NCBI GenBank assembly: GCA_963784425.1
Contig: CAWARM010000002.1
Coordinates: 36,106 to 100,105, forward strand
Direction: 5' to 3'
Length of the DNA stretch: 64,000 nucleotides
Origin: SHZL01 sp963784425
Lineage (GTDB): Bacteria; Pseudomonadota; Gammaproteobacteria; Xanthomonadales; SZUA-36
A program made the position numbers and the translations under genes. Shown in pieces: positions 53,109 through 63,007 of this stretch. Numbering within the stretch: the first letter of the stretch is position 1; every line of letters begins with the position of its first letter. The notes under the pieces were generated by a model. It saw only the letters and a program-made list of their open reading frames with translations. It was not told the DNA's origin and did no database searches.

Positions 53109-54593
53109 ATGAATAGTCCAGCCAACCCTGCCCAAAAAAGCCGGCTCGCGCTCTTTATCATCATCGGCCTGATCGCCGGTATTGCGCTGGGTTTTACCCT
53201 CAACGAAAAGTATCTCGCGGAAGAAAACAGCAAACTCGCCGCGCTGGATGCTTCAGTTGAGCAGGTCGATGCCGAAATCAGCCTTGTTACGGACAGCACA
53301 CAAAAGGCCGACCTTGAGGCACGCCTTAAAACACTGGGTGAGGAAAGAAATGGGGTGTTGGCAGCACGGGAGAAGAAGGTGGAGCCCTTCTCACTGCTGG
53401 CCGACATTTTCCTGCGCCTGATCAAGATGATCGTGGCGCCGCTGGTGCTCACCACGCTGGTGGTGGGAGTGGCCAGGCTGGGTGATATCACTGCAGTGGG
53501 AAGGATCGGCGGCCGGACCTTGCTGTGGTTCGTCACGGCCTCGCTTACAAGCCTGCTGCTGGGCATGTTACTGGTCAATATGTTCGAGCCCGGAGTGGCG
53601 ATGCACCTGCCCCTGCCCTATGAAGCAGCGGGCAGTGCTATTGTTAGTACGGGTTTGTCGCTGAAAGAGTTCCTCTACCACGTCTTCCCGACCAGCGTGA
53701 TTGATTCGATGGCAAGAAACGAGATCTTGCAGATCGTGATCTTTTCGCTGTTCTTTGGCGTGGCCACCGCGGCCATAGGGGAACCTGGAAAGATGGTGAT
53801 CACGTTCCTGGATGCCGTTGCCCATATCATTTTGCAGATGACCGGCTACGTCATGTACCTGGCCCCGGTTGCGGTCTTTGGCGCCATGACAGCCATCATC
53901 GCCAAACAAGGATTGGGCATCCTCGGGGTTTATTCCATCCTGATCGGTGAATTTTACTTTGGACTCCTGGCACTGTGGGTCTTGTTGGGGTTGGCGGGTT
54001 ATCTGGTGGTGGGCAGGCGCATCATCGAATTGTTCAAGCACATCAGGGAACCCATCCTTTTGGCGTTCAGCACCAGCAGCAGCGAGGCAGCCTTCCCCAA
54101 AACCATGGAGGAGTTGCGACGCTTTGGCTGCAAGGACAAGGTGGTGAGCTTCGTGTTGCCGCTGGGCTATTCGTTTAACCTGGATGGCAGCATGATGTAC
54201 ATGACCTTTGCCTCCCTGTTCATCGCGCAGTCCTATGGCATGCATTTGCCCCTCTCCACCCAACTGAGCATGCTGCTGGTGCTGATGATTACCAGCAAGG
54301 GTATAGCGGGGGTTCCCAGGGCTTCCCTGGTGGTCATTGCCGGAACCCTGGCAACTTTTGACATACCGGAAGCGGGGCTGGCCCTGTTGCTGGGCATCGA
54401 TCCCCTGCTCGACATGGGCCGCAGCGCCACGAACGTAGTGGGCAACAGCGTGGCAACCGTGGTGGTGAGCAAATGGGAAGACGCACCGAAGCAAACAATG
54501 TGCGGTAGCAGGCAGCGTGGCCGCTATTCAAGCTGCAACATCCCCAACACCGCCAGGTCATCATCCATTTTTTCTCCCAACCACTGGCTTTGA
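53109..54593 (+). CDS. dicarboxylate/amino acid:cation symporter (DAACS) with coiled-coil insert
   Basis: 494 residues. Motifs of the glutamate/dicarboxylate symporters are present: STSSSEAAFPKTMEEL, NLDGSMMYMTFASLFIAQ, GIAGVPRASLVV and RSATNVVGNSVATVVVSKWE. Between helix 1 and helix 2 there is an extra hydrophilic, heptad-like segment of about 55 residues (about 36-92; LDASVEQVDAEISLV, LEARLKTLGEERNGV), which usual members lack. After the normal end at KWED the frame runs about 27 residues further, 70 bp into the convergent HNH gene. Confidence 0.9.
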   Translation: MNSPANPAQKSRLALFIIIGLIAGIALGFTLNEKYLAEENSKLAALDASVEQVDAEISLVTDSTQKADLEARLKTLGEERNGVLAAREKKVEPFSLLADIFLRLIKMIVAPLVLTTLVVGVARLGDITAVGRIGGRTLLWFVTASLTSLLLGMLLVNMFEPGVAMHLPLPYEAAGSAIVSTGLSLKEFLYHVFPTSVIDSMARNEILQIVIFSLFFGVATAAIGEPGKMVITFLDAVAHIILQMTGYVMYLAPVAVFGAMTAIIAKQGLGILGVYSILIGEFYFGLLALWVLLGLAGYLVVGRRIIELFKHIREPILLAFSTSSSEAAFPKTMEELRRFGCKDKVVSFVLPLGYSFNLDGSMMYMTFASLFIAQSYGMHLPLSTQLSMLLVLMITSKGIAGVPRASLVVIAGTLATFDIPEAGLALLLGIDPLLDMGRSATNVVGNSVATVVVSKWEDAPKQTMCGSRQRGRYSSCNIPNTARSSSIFSPNHWL

Positions 54594-55920
54594 GCGGTTT
54601 TGGGGGTAATACGAATGCCGCGATGGGCGTGAGTGTCGAACAGCGACAAGAAATTCCCGCGGGAACGCGTGTCCGGGCCGGTTGGAATCAATTCACCGGC
54701 CGGATTGCTGAATTCGATCACACCCTGAGTGGATGTGCAGATGCCAAATCCACCTTCATGCACCAGCCGGTGATGATGCCCGCACAGCAACACCAGGTTG
54801 TCCATGGCTGTTTCACCGCCATCAGCCCAATGCTGGATGTGATGCGCATCGACAAAGTGCATATTGGTGCAACCTGGAAAACGGCAACCGCTATCGCGCC
54901 GTTGCAGAGCCCGGCGTATAGCCGGTGGAATGGTGCGGCTCTTGCGCCCGATGCTGAGGGGCTCGCCGCCAGCTTGTCCGGCAATGGAATGCTCCAGCCA
55001 ATGCACGACTCCGGCATCACAGGAAACACGCCGGGCAGTTTCCGCTGCCATTGTGCCACCATCTTCCAGTTCGGCCTGGCCATTAAGTCCATCTGGACTT
55101 GAGTGTTTCCATGTCGGTATGCACATGCACCGTGAAGCGATCTCCGCTGTTGCAATTCGCATTTCCTGAATAGCCCTGCGCCATGCGCACCAGCGCATCC
55201 GCGCGACGCAAAGCAACGGGATGGGGGTGAGGATGAATTTCATCAACGGCTTCTGTCGAAGAAATTCCCGCAGGAACGCCGCGTTGTTCACGGAAGTCTT
55301 CTTCCATGGCCTGCTCCATCACGGCTTGCACCAGGGCTCCCTGTTCTGCGGTCAAGCGGCCGCGTAGTACCCAGTAACCCTCGTCATCCACATACCAGTG
55401 GAGTTCGCGCTGCGCATGGCGGGTATTTTCACTTCTCCAGAGCTTCAATGCGCTTCACCTTGCGGTAATTACGCACCAGGCGTTCAACATGCACCGCCGT
55501 GCCATGTTGCGCAATCATCAGCAGGTAGTCTTCATTCTTGGGCGTGGCTACCCGCGTCATAGCGCGTACCTTGGAATAACTCACCTGTCCGTGACGAAAC
55601 GCCTCGCTGATCTGTGGCAACTCTTTCAGGGCATGAGCTACGCGCACTTTCTCCCGCGCTGTACCCATGTCAATGCCACATTTCCAGTTCAGCCAGTGGG
55701 CACACGAAATCAAACCTTTACCTCCCCAGCCTTCGCGCTCGTCGTACTCACGCAGTAATTCAAGCAAACGAAAGGTGGCCGCGTGAATATGCGCAGCCAA
55801 TTCCGTGATCTGATCTTCCAGGTGTTCGATGTGCTGAAGGCGCTGGTTAGCCTGGGCGAAGTGGGCGTCTTTGAAAGTGCTGGAAGTGTGTGTGCAGCCT
55901 GGAGAAATCATGATAATCAC
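54524..55920 (-). pseudogene. DUF222/HNH (13E12-type) endonuclease-family gene with two frameshifts
   Basis: Three successive minus-strand frames make one protein of about 465 residues. The first (from 55920) is the helical DUF222 part with LLELLREYDEREGWGGKG and AREKVRVAHALKELP, ending RIEALEK. Near 55430-55440 it shifts to SENTRHAQRELHWYVDDEGYWVLRGRL. Near 55095 it shifts again to DGLNGQAELEDGGTMAAE, then the HNH domain CRFPGCTNMHFVDAHHIQHWADGG and LCGHHHRLVHEGGFG. Each shift looks like one added base. Either a decayed selfish-type gene or sequence error. The upstream DNA is unusually AT-rich. Confidence 0.8.
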
Positions 55921-55929
55921 CTCGAATTA

Positions 55930-55953
55930 AATACTATACAAATATATAGTATT
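55930..55953. promoter_or_regulatory. AT-rich 9-bp dyad upstream of the DUF222/HNH gene
   Basis: AATACTATA (55930-55938) and TATAGTATT (55945-55953) form a perfect inverted pair ten bases before the gene's start, overlapping its likely promoter. It suits a repressor site. The whole 55921-56201 gap is far richer in AT than the surrounding DNA and holds no convincing gene. Confidence 0.4.
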
Positions 55954-56201
55954 ATTGATTATTAATCAAGCAAATTCATGTAGTTAAATGGCTTAATATT
56001 TGAGTATTTCTGAGACAGAAATTTCAATCAGACAGGAACACGTCATGAGGGGATATTTCTACCTGATTCAGCCAGCACTTTTGGGCAAGAGCCAATTAAT
56101 CAAACCTGCCCTGGTTCTGGTGGGACTTCTGATCGTGGTGTTTCACTTGTGCCGTGCACGCTGGTTTATACTTCCGTCCACCCGATGAGTAGAAGAATTC
56201 A

Positions 56202-57443
56202 ATGACCATCAAGCACCGCCTCGTGGTGATGAACTTCCTGCAGCTCTTTGTCTGGGGCTCGTGGCTGATTTCCCTCGGCGGCTACATGATCGTCACGCTC
56301 AAGTTCAGCGGCGGCCAGGTGGGCAGCATTTACGCCACCATGGGCATTGCCTCCCTGTTCATGCCTGCCTTGCTGGGAGTGGTGGCCGACCGTTGGGTAA
56401 ACGCCGAGCGCGTGCTCGGGGCCTGCCATCTCGTGGGTGCCGCCTCCTTGCTCATGGCCTCCAGCGTGAGCGACTTCGGCTCAATGTATTTCCTCATGCT
56501 GCTGAATGCCATGGCCTACATGCCCAGCATCGCGCTGAATGCTGCGGTGTCCTACACGGTGCTGGAAAAACACGGCAACAACATCATTACCGACTTTCCG
56601 CCGATCCGCGTGTGGGGAACCATCGGCTTCATTGCGGCCATGTGGACCGTGGATTTACTCGGCTGGACCATCAGCCATTTGCAGTTTTACGTCGGCGCCG
56701 CAGCTGCTGCGCTGCTGGGCGTATATGCCTTCACCATGCCCTCCTGCCCGCCGGCAAAGGCACAGCGAAACAGCTCCCTGGTTTCAACCCTGGGCCTCGA
56801 TGCGCTGGTCTTGTTCAAGCAAAGGAAGATGCTGGTGTTTTTCCTCTTCTCCATGCTGTTGGGGGCAGCGCCCCAGATCGGCGCCTCATTCGGGCAGCCC
56901 TTTCTGTATGACTTCACCAAGCTCTATCCGGACTCATTCGCGGTCAATCATCCGGGCTTGCTGATGTCCGTTTCCCAGATATCCGAAACCTTGTTCATCC
57001 TGACGATTCCCTTTTTCCTGCTGCGCTTCGGCATAAAGAAGGTGATGCTGATGAGCGCCTTTGCCTGGGCCTTGCGCTTTGCTTTTTTCGGTATTGGCAA
57101 CCCCGGTGGCGGGCTGATCTTCCTGGTGCTCTCGATGATCGTCTACGGCATGGCCTTCGACTTCTTCATCATCTCCGGCTCGCTGTTTGTAAAAAACGAG
57201 GCCCCCGGCAACATGGTGGCCAGCGCCCAGGGCTTGTTCATGCTCATGAGCAATGGCGCGGGAGCCTTCCTCGGAGGGATGGTCAGCGGAGTCGTGGTGG
57301 ACTATTTCACCGCCGGCGGTGTGAAAGACTGGCCCGGCATCTGGTTTGCCTTTGCCAGCTACTCCCTGGTGCTGGGCCTGGCCCTGGCGTTCGTTTTTGA
57401 CTACAAGCATGATGCAAACAAGCTCAAGGCCATTGCGCATTAG
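56202..57443 (+). CDS. NupG-like nucleoside:H+ symporter (MFS)
   Basis: 413 residues, twelve helices. The N-terminus LVVMNFLQLFVWGSWLISLGGYM and PALLGVVADRWVNAERVLG match NupG/XapB-type permeases; DFPPIRVWGTIGFIAAMW is the family's conserved loop. Likely nucleoside uptake across the inner membrane. Intact, between two frameshifted genes, and 13 bp before the DcuC-like gene. Confidence 0.9.
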   Translation: MTIKHRLVVMNFLQLFVWGSWLISLGGYMIVTLKFSGGQVGSIYATMGIASLFMPALLGVVADRWVNAERVLGACHLVGAASLLMASSVSDFGSMYFLMLLNAMAYMPSIALNAAVSYTVLEKHGNNIITDFPPIRVWGTIGFIAAMWTVDLLGWTISHLQFYVGAAAAALLGVYAFTMPSCPPAKAQRNSSLVSTLGLDALVLFKQRKMLVFFLFSMLLGAAPQIGASFGQPFLYDFTKLYPDSFAVNHPGLLMSVSQISETLFILTIPFFLLRFGIKKVMLMSAFAWALRFAFFGIGNPGGGLIFLVLSMIVYGMAFDFFIISGSLFVKNEAPGNMVASAQGLFMLMSNGAGAFLGGMVSGVVVDYFTAGGVKDWPGIWFAFASYSLVLGLALAFVFDYKHDANKLKAIAH

Positions 57444-57456
57444 TTAGGACCAGCCC

Positions 57457-58885
57457 ATGGGATATGTACAGATTCTTGCCTTGCTCATGGTCGCCACCGC
57501 CGTGGTGCTGGTGGTAAAAGGCTGGGACGTCCGCTTGGTGCTTCTCGGCGCAGCACTGGCCATCGCCGCACTGGCCGGTGATGTGCCGCTGGTTCTGCGC
57601 GAATTCCTCGCCACGTTTTCCAATGAAAAATTCGTGGTGCCCATCTGTTCCGCCATGGGCTTCGCTTACGTGCTCAAGCACACCGGCTGCGACAGACACC
57701 TGGTGAAGCTGCTCATGGACCCATTGCGTCACTTTCGTGTGCTGCTGGTCCCCGGCGTTATAGCTAGCGGCTTTATCGTCAACATACCGCTGGTCAGCCA
57801 AACCAGCACTGCGGTGTGCCTCGGCGCCGTGGTAGTGCCGCTGATGCGCGCGGCGGGTTACTCGATGGCAACCATAGGCGCATGCCTGCTGCTGGGCGCG
57901 TCCATTGGCGGCGAACTGCTGAACCCAGGTGCGCCTGAGCTGCTCACGGTATTCAAGGCAACCGGCGTACCCACCACCACGATGGCCAGCGAGTACATCC
58001 CGCCTCTGCTGTTCACCCAACTCGCCATCGCAGCCGTGCGTGTTCTGGGCGCTGAGCTTCTGGTGGGAGCGCAGCGCAAAACTCGCGCAAGCGCCGATTT
58101 ATCGCCGATGGGCGGGGAAAGGCCGAGCGGAGCGAGTCCTAGGGCGGTCCGGGCCACGAGCCCTGCTTCGCCCTTCCTCACCGACCATGCGACCGATGAG
58201 GCGAACGCTCGAGCCGGCCCGGATCAACTGGCTCAAGGCGATGATCCCCTTCGTGCCGCTGGTGCTGCTGTTTGCCGCCGCGCCGCCGTTCAGTTTCATC
58301 GACATACCCGACGCCTGGGTGATTGCACCCTTGCCGGACGGCTCGCGCGACCCGGCTTACAGCAGCCGGCTGATCGGCCTGGCCATGCTGGTCGGCGTAC
58401 TGGCCGCAGCGCTGGTTACACCCAACAAGGCGCGTGACAGCGTGAAAGAATTCTTCGCCGGTGCGGGCTATGGCTTTGCCAACGTGGTAAGCCTGATCGT
58501 GACCGCCAACTGCTTCGGCAAGGCCATCCAGGCAGCGGGACTGGCGAGCTCACTGGGGCATCTCATCGACCGGGTGCCCGGCCTGATCAAACCCCTGGCC
58601 GCGTTCGTGCCGTTAACCTTCGCCGCGATCAGTGGTTCCGGCATGGCCAGTACGCAAAGCCTCTACGGCTTCTTCCACGACCCGGCGGTTGCACTCGGCC
58701 TCGACCCGGTTGCCATCGGTGCGCTGGTCTCGCTGGGCAGTGCGGCGGGACGGACGATGTCGCCTGTTGCTGCGGTGGTGCTGATGTGCGCGGCACTCAC
58801 CCAAACGAATCCATTCACGCTGGTGCGGCGGGTGGCGATACCGCTGCTGACGGGTATCACCTTGGTCGTGCTGCTGCGGCTTTAG
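57457..58885 (+). CDS. DcuC-like C4-dicarboxylate transporter, frameshifted in its central loop
   Basis: The first frame gives helices with EKFVVPICSAMGFAYVLKHTGCDRHLV, GFIVNIPLVSQTSTAVCLGA and LLLGASIGGELLNPGAPEL, up to about 58060. The second half continues in the next frame with PARINWLKAMIPFVPLVLLF, AGYGFANVVSLIVTANCFGKAIQ, SGSGMASTQSLYGFF and SAAGRTMSPVAAVVL to 58885. One reading-frame change lies in the 58065-58200 loop, a Gly/Arg/Pro-rich stretch with an AGGGCG/CGCCCT inverted pair (58141-58146, 58169-58174). With it corrected the protein would be about 475 residues, normal for DcuC-type carriers. Confidence 0.8.
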
Positions 58886-58934
58886 GTGCCGGATGAGTGG
58901 TAGCCGTCAGGCAGGCCCAACCGACTACCTCGTC

Positions 58935-58955
58935 ATGCCGGGCCCGACCCGGCAT
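58935..58955. repeat. REP-like hairpin
   Basis: ATGCCGGG (58935-58942) and CCCGGCAT (58948-58955) around CCCGA form a perfect 8-bp hairpin between convergent genes. GTCATGCCGGG...CCCGGCAT is a form seen as a dispersed intergenic repeat in many proteobacteria. No T-run follows, so it is not a classic terminator. Confidence 0.6.
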
Positions 58956-58971
58956 CCACTCGGAACATCCG

Positions 58972-60082
58972 CTATTTGGTGGCTATTCGCGCTTCCAAAT
59001 CACGGCAAACATAACCCGCCGTTTCCAGCGAGAACAGGCGCTCAAGGCGCTTCGTGCCGGAGCCAAGACCAATGTCAGTCAGGTTGTATTGCAAGCTCAG
59101 GTCATTGCAATTGTTGCCGGTGATGGTGACGCTGCCAACTACTGAACGATCTGCCTTCTTGCTGCCCATGAACTCGCCGTTGGAGACATCCTCGATGGGA
59201 ATGGTCACTTCGGTTGCGCCCATCGCAAATTGAGCTGCGCCAGTGAGCCATAACATCTCGCCGTCGGCATCGTAGGTATACCAGGAAAGGAATATGAGCA
59301 GGGGTGAGTCCATCAGGTCATCGGGAGTAGGTACTGCGTCTGGAACCAGCTCGGAAATTGCAATTACAAATCCCTGGTCGGATGCGCCATCGACCACCCA
59401 GTTACCCGAGAGCCGGCCGGAGAGGGGAATGCGTGGATTGGCTTTGTGTAAACTGGCGGTGGATGGGACCCGAACGATGTTTGGGCCGATGCCGCCTCCT
59501 ACTGCCAAAGCAAGGCTTCCATTATAATCCACAGGCGTGTGCGACCATTCATTAAACTGGTAAGACCATGGTGCTGGTTTGTCCAGAACGAAGCGCCATC
59601 TCCTGTCATGACCATCGGTAGTGCCAGGTGTATTCCCACCGAATGACCGGGTATCGAAACTCTGGTCTGCGCTACCCCACGTGTTCGGTTCGCTGCTCAA
59701 GCGCATGTATTTCCCTTCCTCATAATTATCTTCGAGAGAGATGCTAACCCCGGGCAACGCGTAATAGGTTTGTGACGGATCCAGGCGGGCGGGGATGGAA
59801 AATTCGAGTACTAGTAGGGAGCGAGCCTGGGTCGGGGCAGACGATACGGTACACCGCAAGGTTCACCGGCAGGAGTTCGTTTAAGCTTGCGTCAGTGCTC
59901 CAAATCTCAATCTCCTGTTCCGCGACCTTTACTACGTTGTCCCCATAAAGCTCAGTTTGCAGGCCAGGCAGCGTTGCGCAACCCGGTGGGTACGGCGAGT
60001 AGGGGTTCTCAATAAAGTTTGAGTACGCCTGCAGGTTGAAACTACTCAAAAGCATTATCAAAACAATTGTCGTGTTTCTCAT
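58972..60082 (-). CDS. secreted protein of tandem paralogue group A, frameshifted near 59820
   Basis: The N-terminal frame (from 60082) has a signal peptide (LLSSFNLQAYS), then SNFIENPYSPYPPGCATLPGLQTELYGDNVVK and AVYRIVCPDPGS. The rest lies in another frame, from LLVLEFSIPARLDPSQTYYALPG to the stop at 58972; one base seems lost near 59820. The C-terminal 150 residues (SGNWVVDGASDQGFVIAI, FLSWYTYDADGEMLWLTGAAQF, SVTITGNNCNDLSLQY, ETAGYVCRD) form a beta-rich domain found in many secreted gammaproteobacterial proteins. Extracellular or periplasmic; function unknown. Its broken sister gene lies next to it. Confidence 0.7.
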
Positions 60083-60140
60083 TTCTGATTCTCCAGCCAG
60101 CTAGCCTTTAACGTTCGTGAGTTTTGCGATCCCTGGAGGC

Positions 60141-61271
60141 TCACTTGGTCGCAATCCGTGCTTCCAGATCACGGCAGACATAGCCCGCAGTTTCCAGCGA
60201 GAACAAACGCTGCAGATGTTTTGTGCCGGAGCCAAGACCAAGGTCACCCAGGTCGTATTGAAGGTCAGGTCATTGCAGTTATTGCCGGTGATGGTCACGC
60301 TTCCCACCACTGAGCGATCTGCTGTTTTGCTCCCCATGAACTCGCCATGGGTAACCTTTTCGATCGGAATGGTGACTTCGGTGTCGCCCATCGCAAATTG
60401 TGAAGAGCCCGTAAGCCACAACTTGTCGCCATTGGCGTCGTAGGTATACCAGGACAGAAACATCAGCAGGGGGGAGTCCAGCAAGTTCGTCGGGCTCCGG
60501 AACCGAGTCCGGAACCATTTCGGAAATAGCAATGACAAAGCCCTGGTCAGAAGCTCCATCCACTACCCAGTTACCTGAAAGCCGGCCGGAAAGCGGAATG
60601 CGGGGATTGGCGGTCAGAACAGGCTCGCGGTGCTGATGGCATCTGAATCGTCCCACCGTCTGAATCCAGTCGTTCAATCCACAGTTGAAAGTGTTCGTTG
60701 TACGAGTTGGCGGAATGCATGACCCGTGCACCAAAGTCGTATCAGTTACGGGGGAGCAACTGTTATCCAGCACAAAGATCCACGTTCTGTCGTGGCCATC
60801 GCCCCATCTGTGACCGTCAGTGCTTCACCCAAACACCTCACTCGATGCCAGGGTGAGTTCCCACCGCCCCAGCTGTTCGGCTCCCTGGCTCAGGCTGATG
60901 CCATTGCTAATTGGATAATCACTCACCGTCGTAGCCATCGCTCACCCGGAGTACCTGATACGTGTCCAGGGCTCATCTGATCGGGAATCGCGAACTCAAG
61001 CAATACCACCGAGCGATTGGCATCGGCGCAGGCAACGCGGTACACTTTGAGATCAACCAGGCACGCTGTTGTGTTGAATCCAGGGCGTATCGGCAGGGTA
61101 TTCACCATCAAAGAACTTCACCACGTTATCGCCATACAGTGCCGTTTGCAGGTCAGGCAGCGTTGCGCAACCCGGTGGGTAAGGCGTGTACGGGTTCTCA
61201 ATGAAGTTCGAGTAGGCTTGCAGATTGAAACTGCAGAAAAGCGCCAGTAATGCAACGATGTTGGTTTTCAT
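60141..61271 (-). pseudogene. second copy of paralogue group A, broken by at least four frameshifts
   Basis: The same N-terminus (LQAYSNFIENPYTPYPPGCATLPDLQTALYGDN) begins at 61271. Continuing pieces in different frames are LVDLKVYRVACADANRSVVLLEFAIPDQ, GRLSGNWVVDGASDQGFVIAISE, LLDSPLLMFLSWYTYDANGDKLWLTGSSQF, SVTITGNNCNDLTF and finally ETAGYVCRDLEARIATK with its stop at 60141. The C-terminal halves of the two copies are nearly the same, so the duplication is recent and this copy has decayed or been badly read. Confidence 0.75.
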
Positions 61272-61289
61272 TTCACACTCCTCAGTTTA

Positions 61290-61680
61290 TTAGCCAAACC
61301 GCTTGGCGGTTTCAGTCGCGCAATGCGCCGTGACCAGGCGGTCGTCGGCGTCAAATACCTCGATGGAAGCAGTGCCGGTGAACTCGTTGCCGTCCTTGCT
61401 GAGTTCGAGGTGACGGGTGACTTTGCGTGTCTCGGCCACGGACCCATCCGGGTTAAAGCGAAAGAAGCGCAACACGGCGGAGTAGTTCCGGCCGCAGATA
61501 TGCCGCCATGTGCCCTGGCCCGGGCTGTGCGGTTGGGGTGTCGCATGGACGCCCGTTTCGATCAATGCGCCACCGCTGGTAAAGGTATCCACCGCGCGCA
61601 GGGGTTCTGGCAGATGTTCCCGTGGCACGCCCTGTAGCGCGATTGCGCAAAGTGACTTCGATGTCCCAGGTACCGATCAT
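61290..61680 (-). CDS. small lipocalin-like protein, frameshifted near 61643
   Basis: It starts at ATG 61680 after AGGAGAAG with MIGTWDIEVTLRNRATG; one extra base near 61643 then moves the frame to VPREHLPEPLRAVDTFTSGGALIETG, SPGQGTWRHICGRNYSAVLRFFRFNPDGSV and LELSKDGNEFTGTASIEVFDADDRLV. About 129 residues, no signal peptide, all-beta pattern. It resembles small uncharacterised lipocalin-like proteins; ligand unknown. Confidence 0.65.
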
Positions 61681-61726
61681 TTTCTTCTCCTGTTTTGCTC
61701 TTCCGTTCAATGGTCTTGATAGCGTG

Positions 61727-62986
61727 CTACAGCGGCCCCGGCATGCCCGGGCCGGCGTACAACGATTCGCACAGTGCGACGGTATCGTCGGTATGGCGCC
61801 GGATGGGAATCACGCCACTCATGGGTGGTGAGCCGGGTTCGTCACCATCCCAGTTGTAGCTGATCTGGCCGGAGGTACAGTCGCTGAATTCCAGCAGGAT
61901 GCTTCCGTTCACATGCTGCTCGGGTACGGGTTGCGCAGCATTGAACGCTCCCCCGGCGGTCCATTCGATCGCTAGATCGGCCGATGGGCCCTCAAACTGG
62001 CCCGAACGCCGTCATCCAGCGTTGGCCATATTCATCATCTGGCGCGGATCATCCGCATAGGTGAACCAAGCCATGAACACCTGGTTGAGCTTTTCGTAGA
62101 CGGTCAGGAAGAAACCCTGGCCCGGCGTGTCCGGGTTGTACCAGGTGCCGGACAGGCCGGGATTGATGCGCAGTGGGGCGGGTGGCGCCAGGGCGTACAG
62201 GAATTCGCCAGTGGGGTAGCCAGATATCACCTGAGTGACGAAGTAGTAGTCCTGTCCGGTATGCAACTCGAGCAGGGGCATGCCACGAGCGACCCAGGTC
62301 ACCAGATTGGCCCACGGATCTTCCGGATTTACCGGTGCCGTGTAAACCTGCAGCGATACCTGCGCGCCCATATCGCCCGGAATCGTATCCGCGAAATAGT
62401 AGGTTCCGTCCCGGGAAACCCGGATCGGACCCGACTGCTTGTAAGGGGTCTTTTCGTCAACATTGGGACTCCAGGGTTTGGTCGGGTCACTCGCGGTGAA
62501 TTTTCCTCTAGTAAAGCTGGGCACATGTGCGACTGCGTCGGAGACTATTGACCCAGGTCCGACGAATCCTGCCGCCCAAGCGCCCTCATTGCTGTTACAT
62601 TGCTGCACGACAAGAACATAGTTGACGCCCGTGGTAAGGCTTAAGCTGTAAGAGGGGCCCCAAAACGTCATAACATTTTGCCGGGGATCAGCCCGGTTGA
62701 AACTACCCTTGTACACCCGGTAATCGACGGGCATTCCCCCGTGGTAATGAAGCGCTTCAAATGGGTTGCTAAATATGTAGGATCCAGCAGAGGACACATG
62801 GAAGGTACTTTGACGATAGCCATACTGCCCACGGGTGCAGCCATAGTCAGAAATGGGACCCATGACCGGCTCGGAACCGTCAAACATTCCGCTCAGGACG
62901 GTGCTCTCCGCCCAGGCGGGCGCAGAGCCGAACAGGCAAACCGCCAGCGCAACGGTCGGTGCGGCAACACGTGATAATGTGAACAT
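61727..62986 (-). CDS. secreted protein of tandem paralogue group B, two frameshifts near 62000-62040
   Basis: The signal peptide MFTLSRVAAPTVALAVCLFGSAPAWA starts at 62986, preceded by AGGGAGAG. Two similar beta-sandwich repeats follow (STFHVSSAGSYIFSNPF and SGPIRVSRDGTYYFADT), then the C-terminal domain GLSGTWYNPDTPGQGFFLTVYEKLNQVFMAWFTYADDP. One base seems lost near 62040 and one gained near 62003. With both repaired the chain continues DEYGQRWMTAFGQFEGPSADLAIEWTAGG to VALCESLYAGPGMPGPL, like its intact neighbour. Function unknown. Confidence 0.7.
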
Positions 62987-63007
62987 TGGAATGCTCTCCC
63001 TGGAAGC

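Noticed and set aside
56045..56188. 47-codon hydrophobic frame before nupG
   Set aside because: It lacks a good ribosome site and lies in AT-rich DNA; too short to support without homology.
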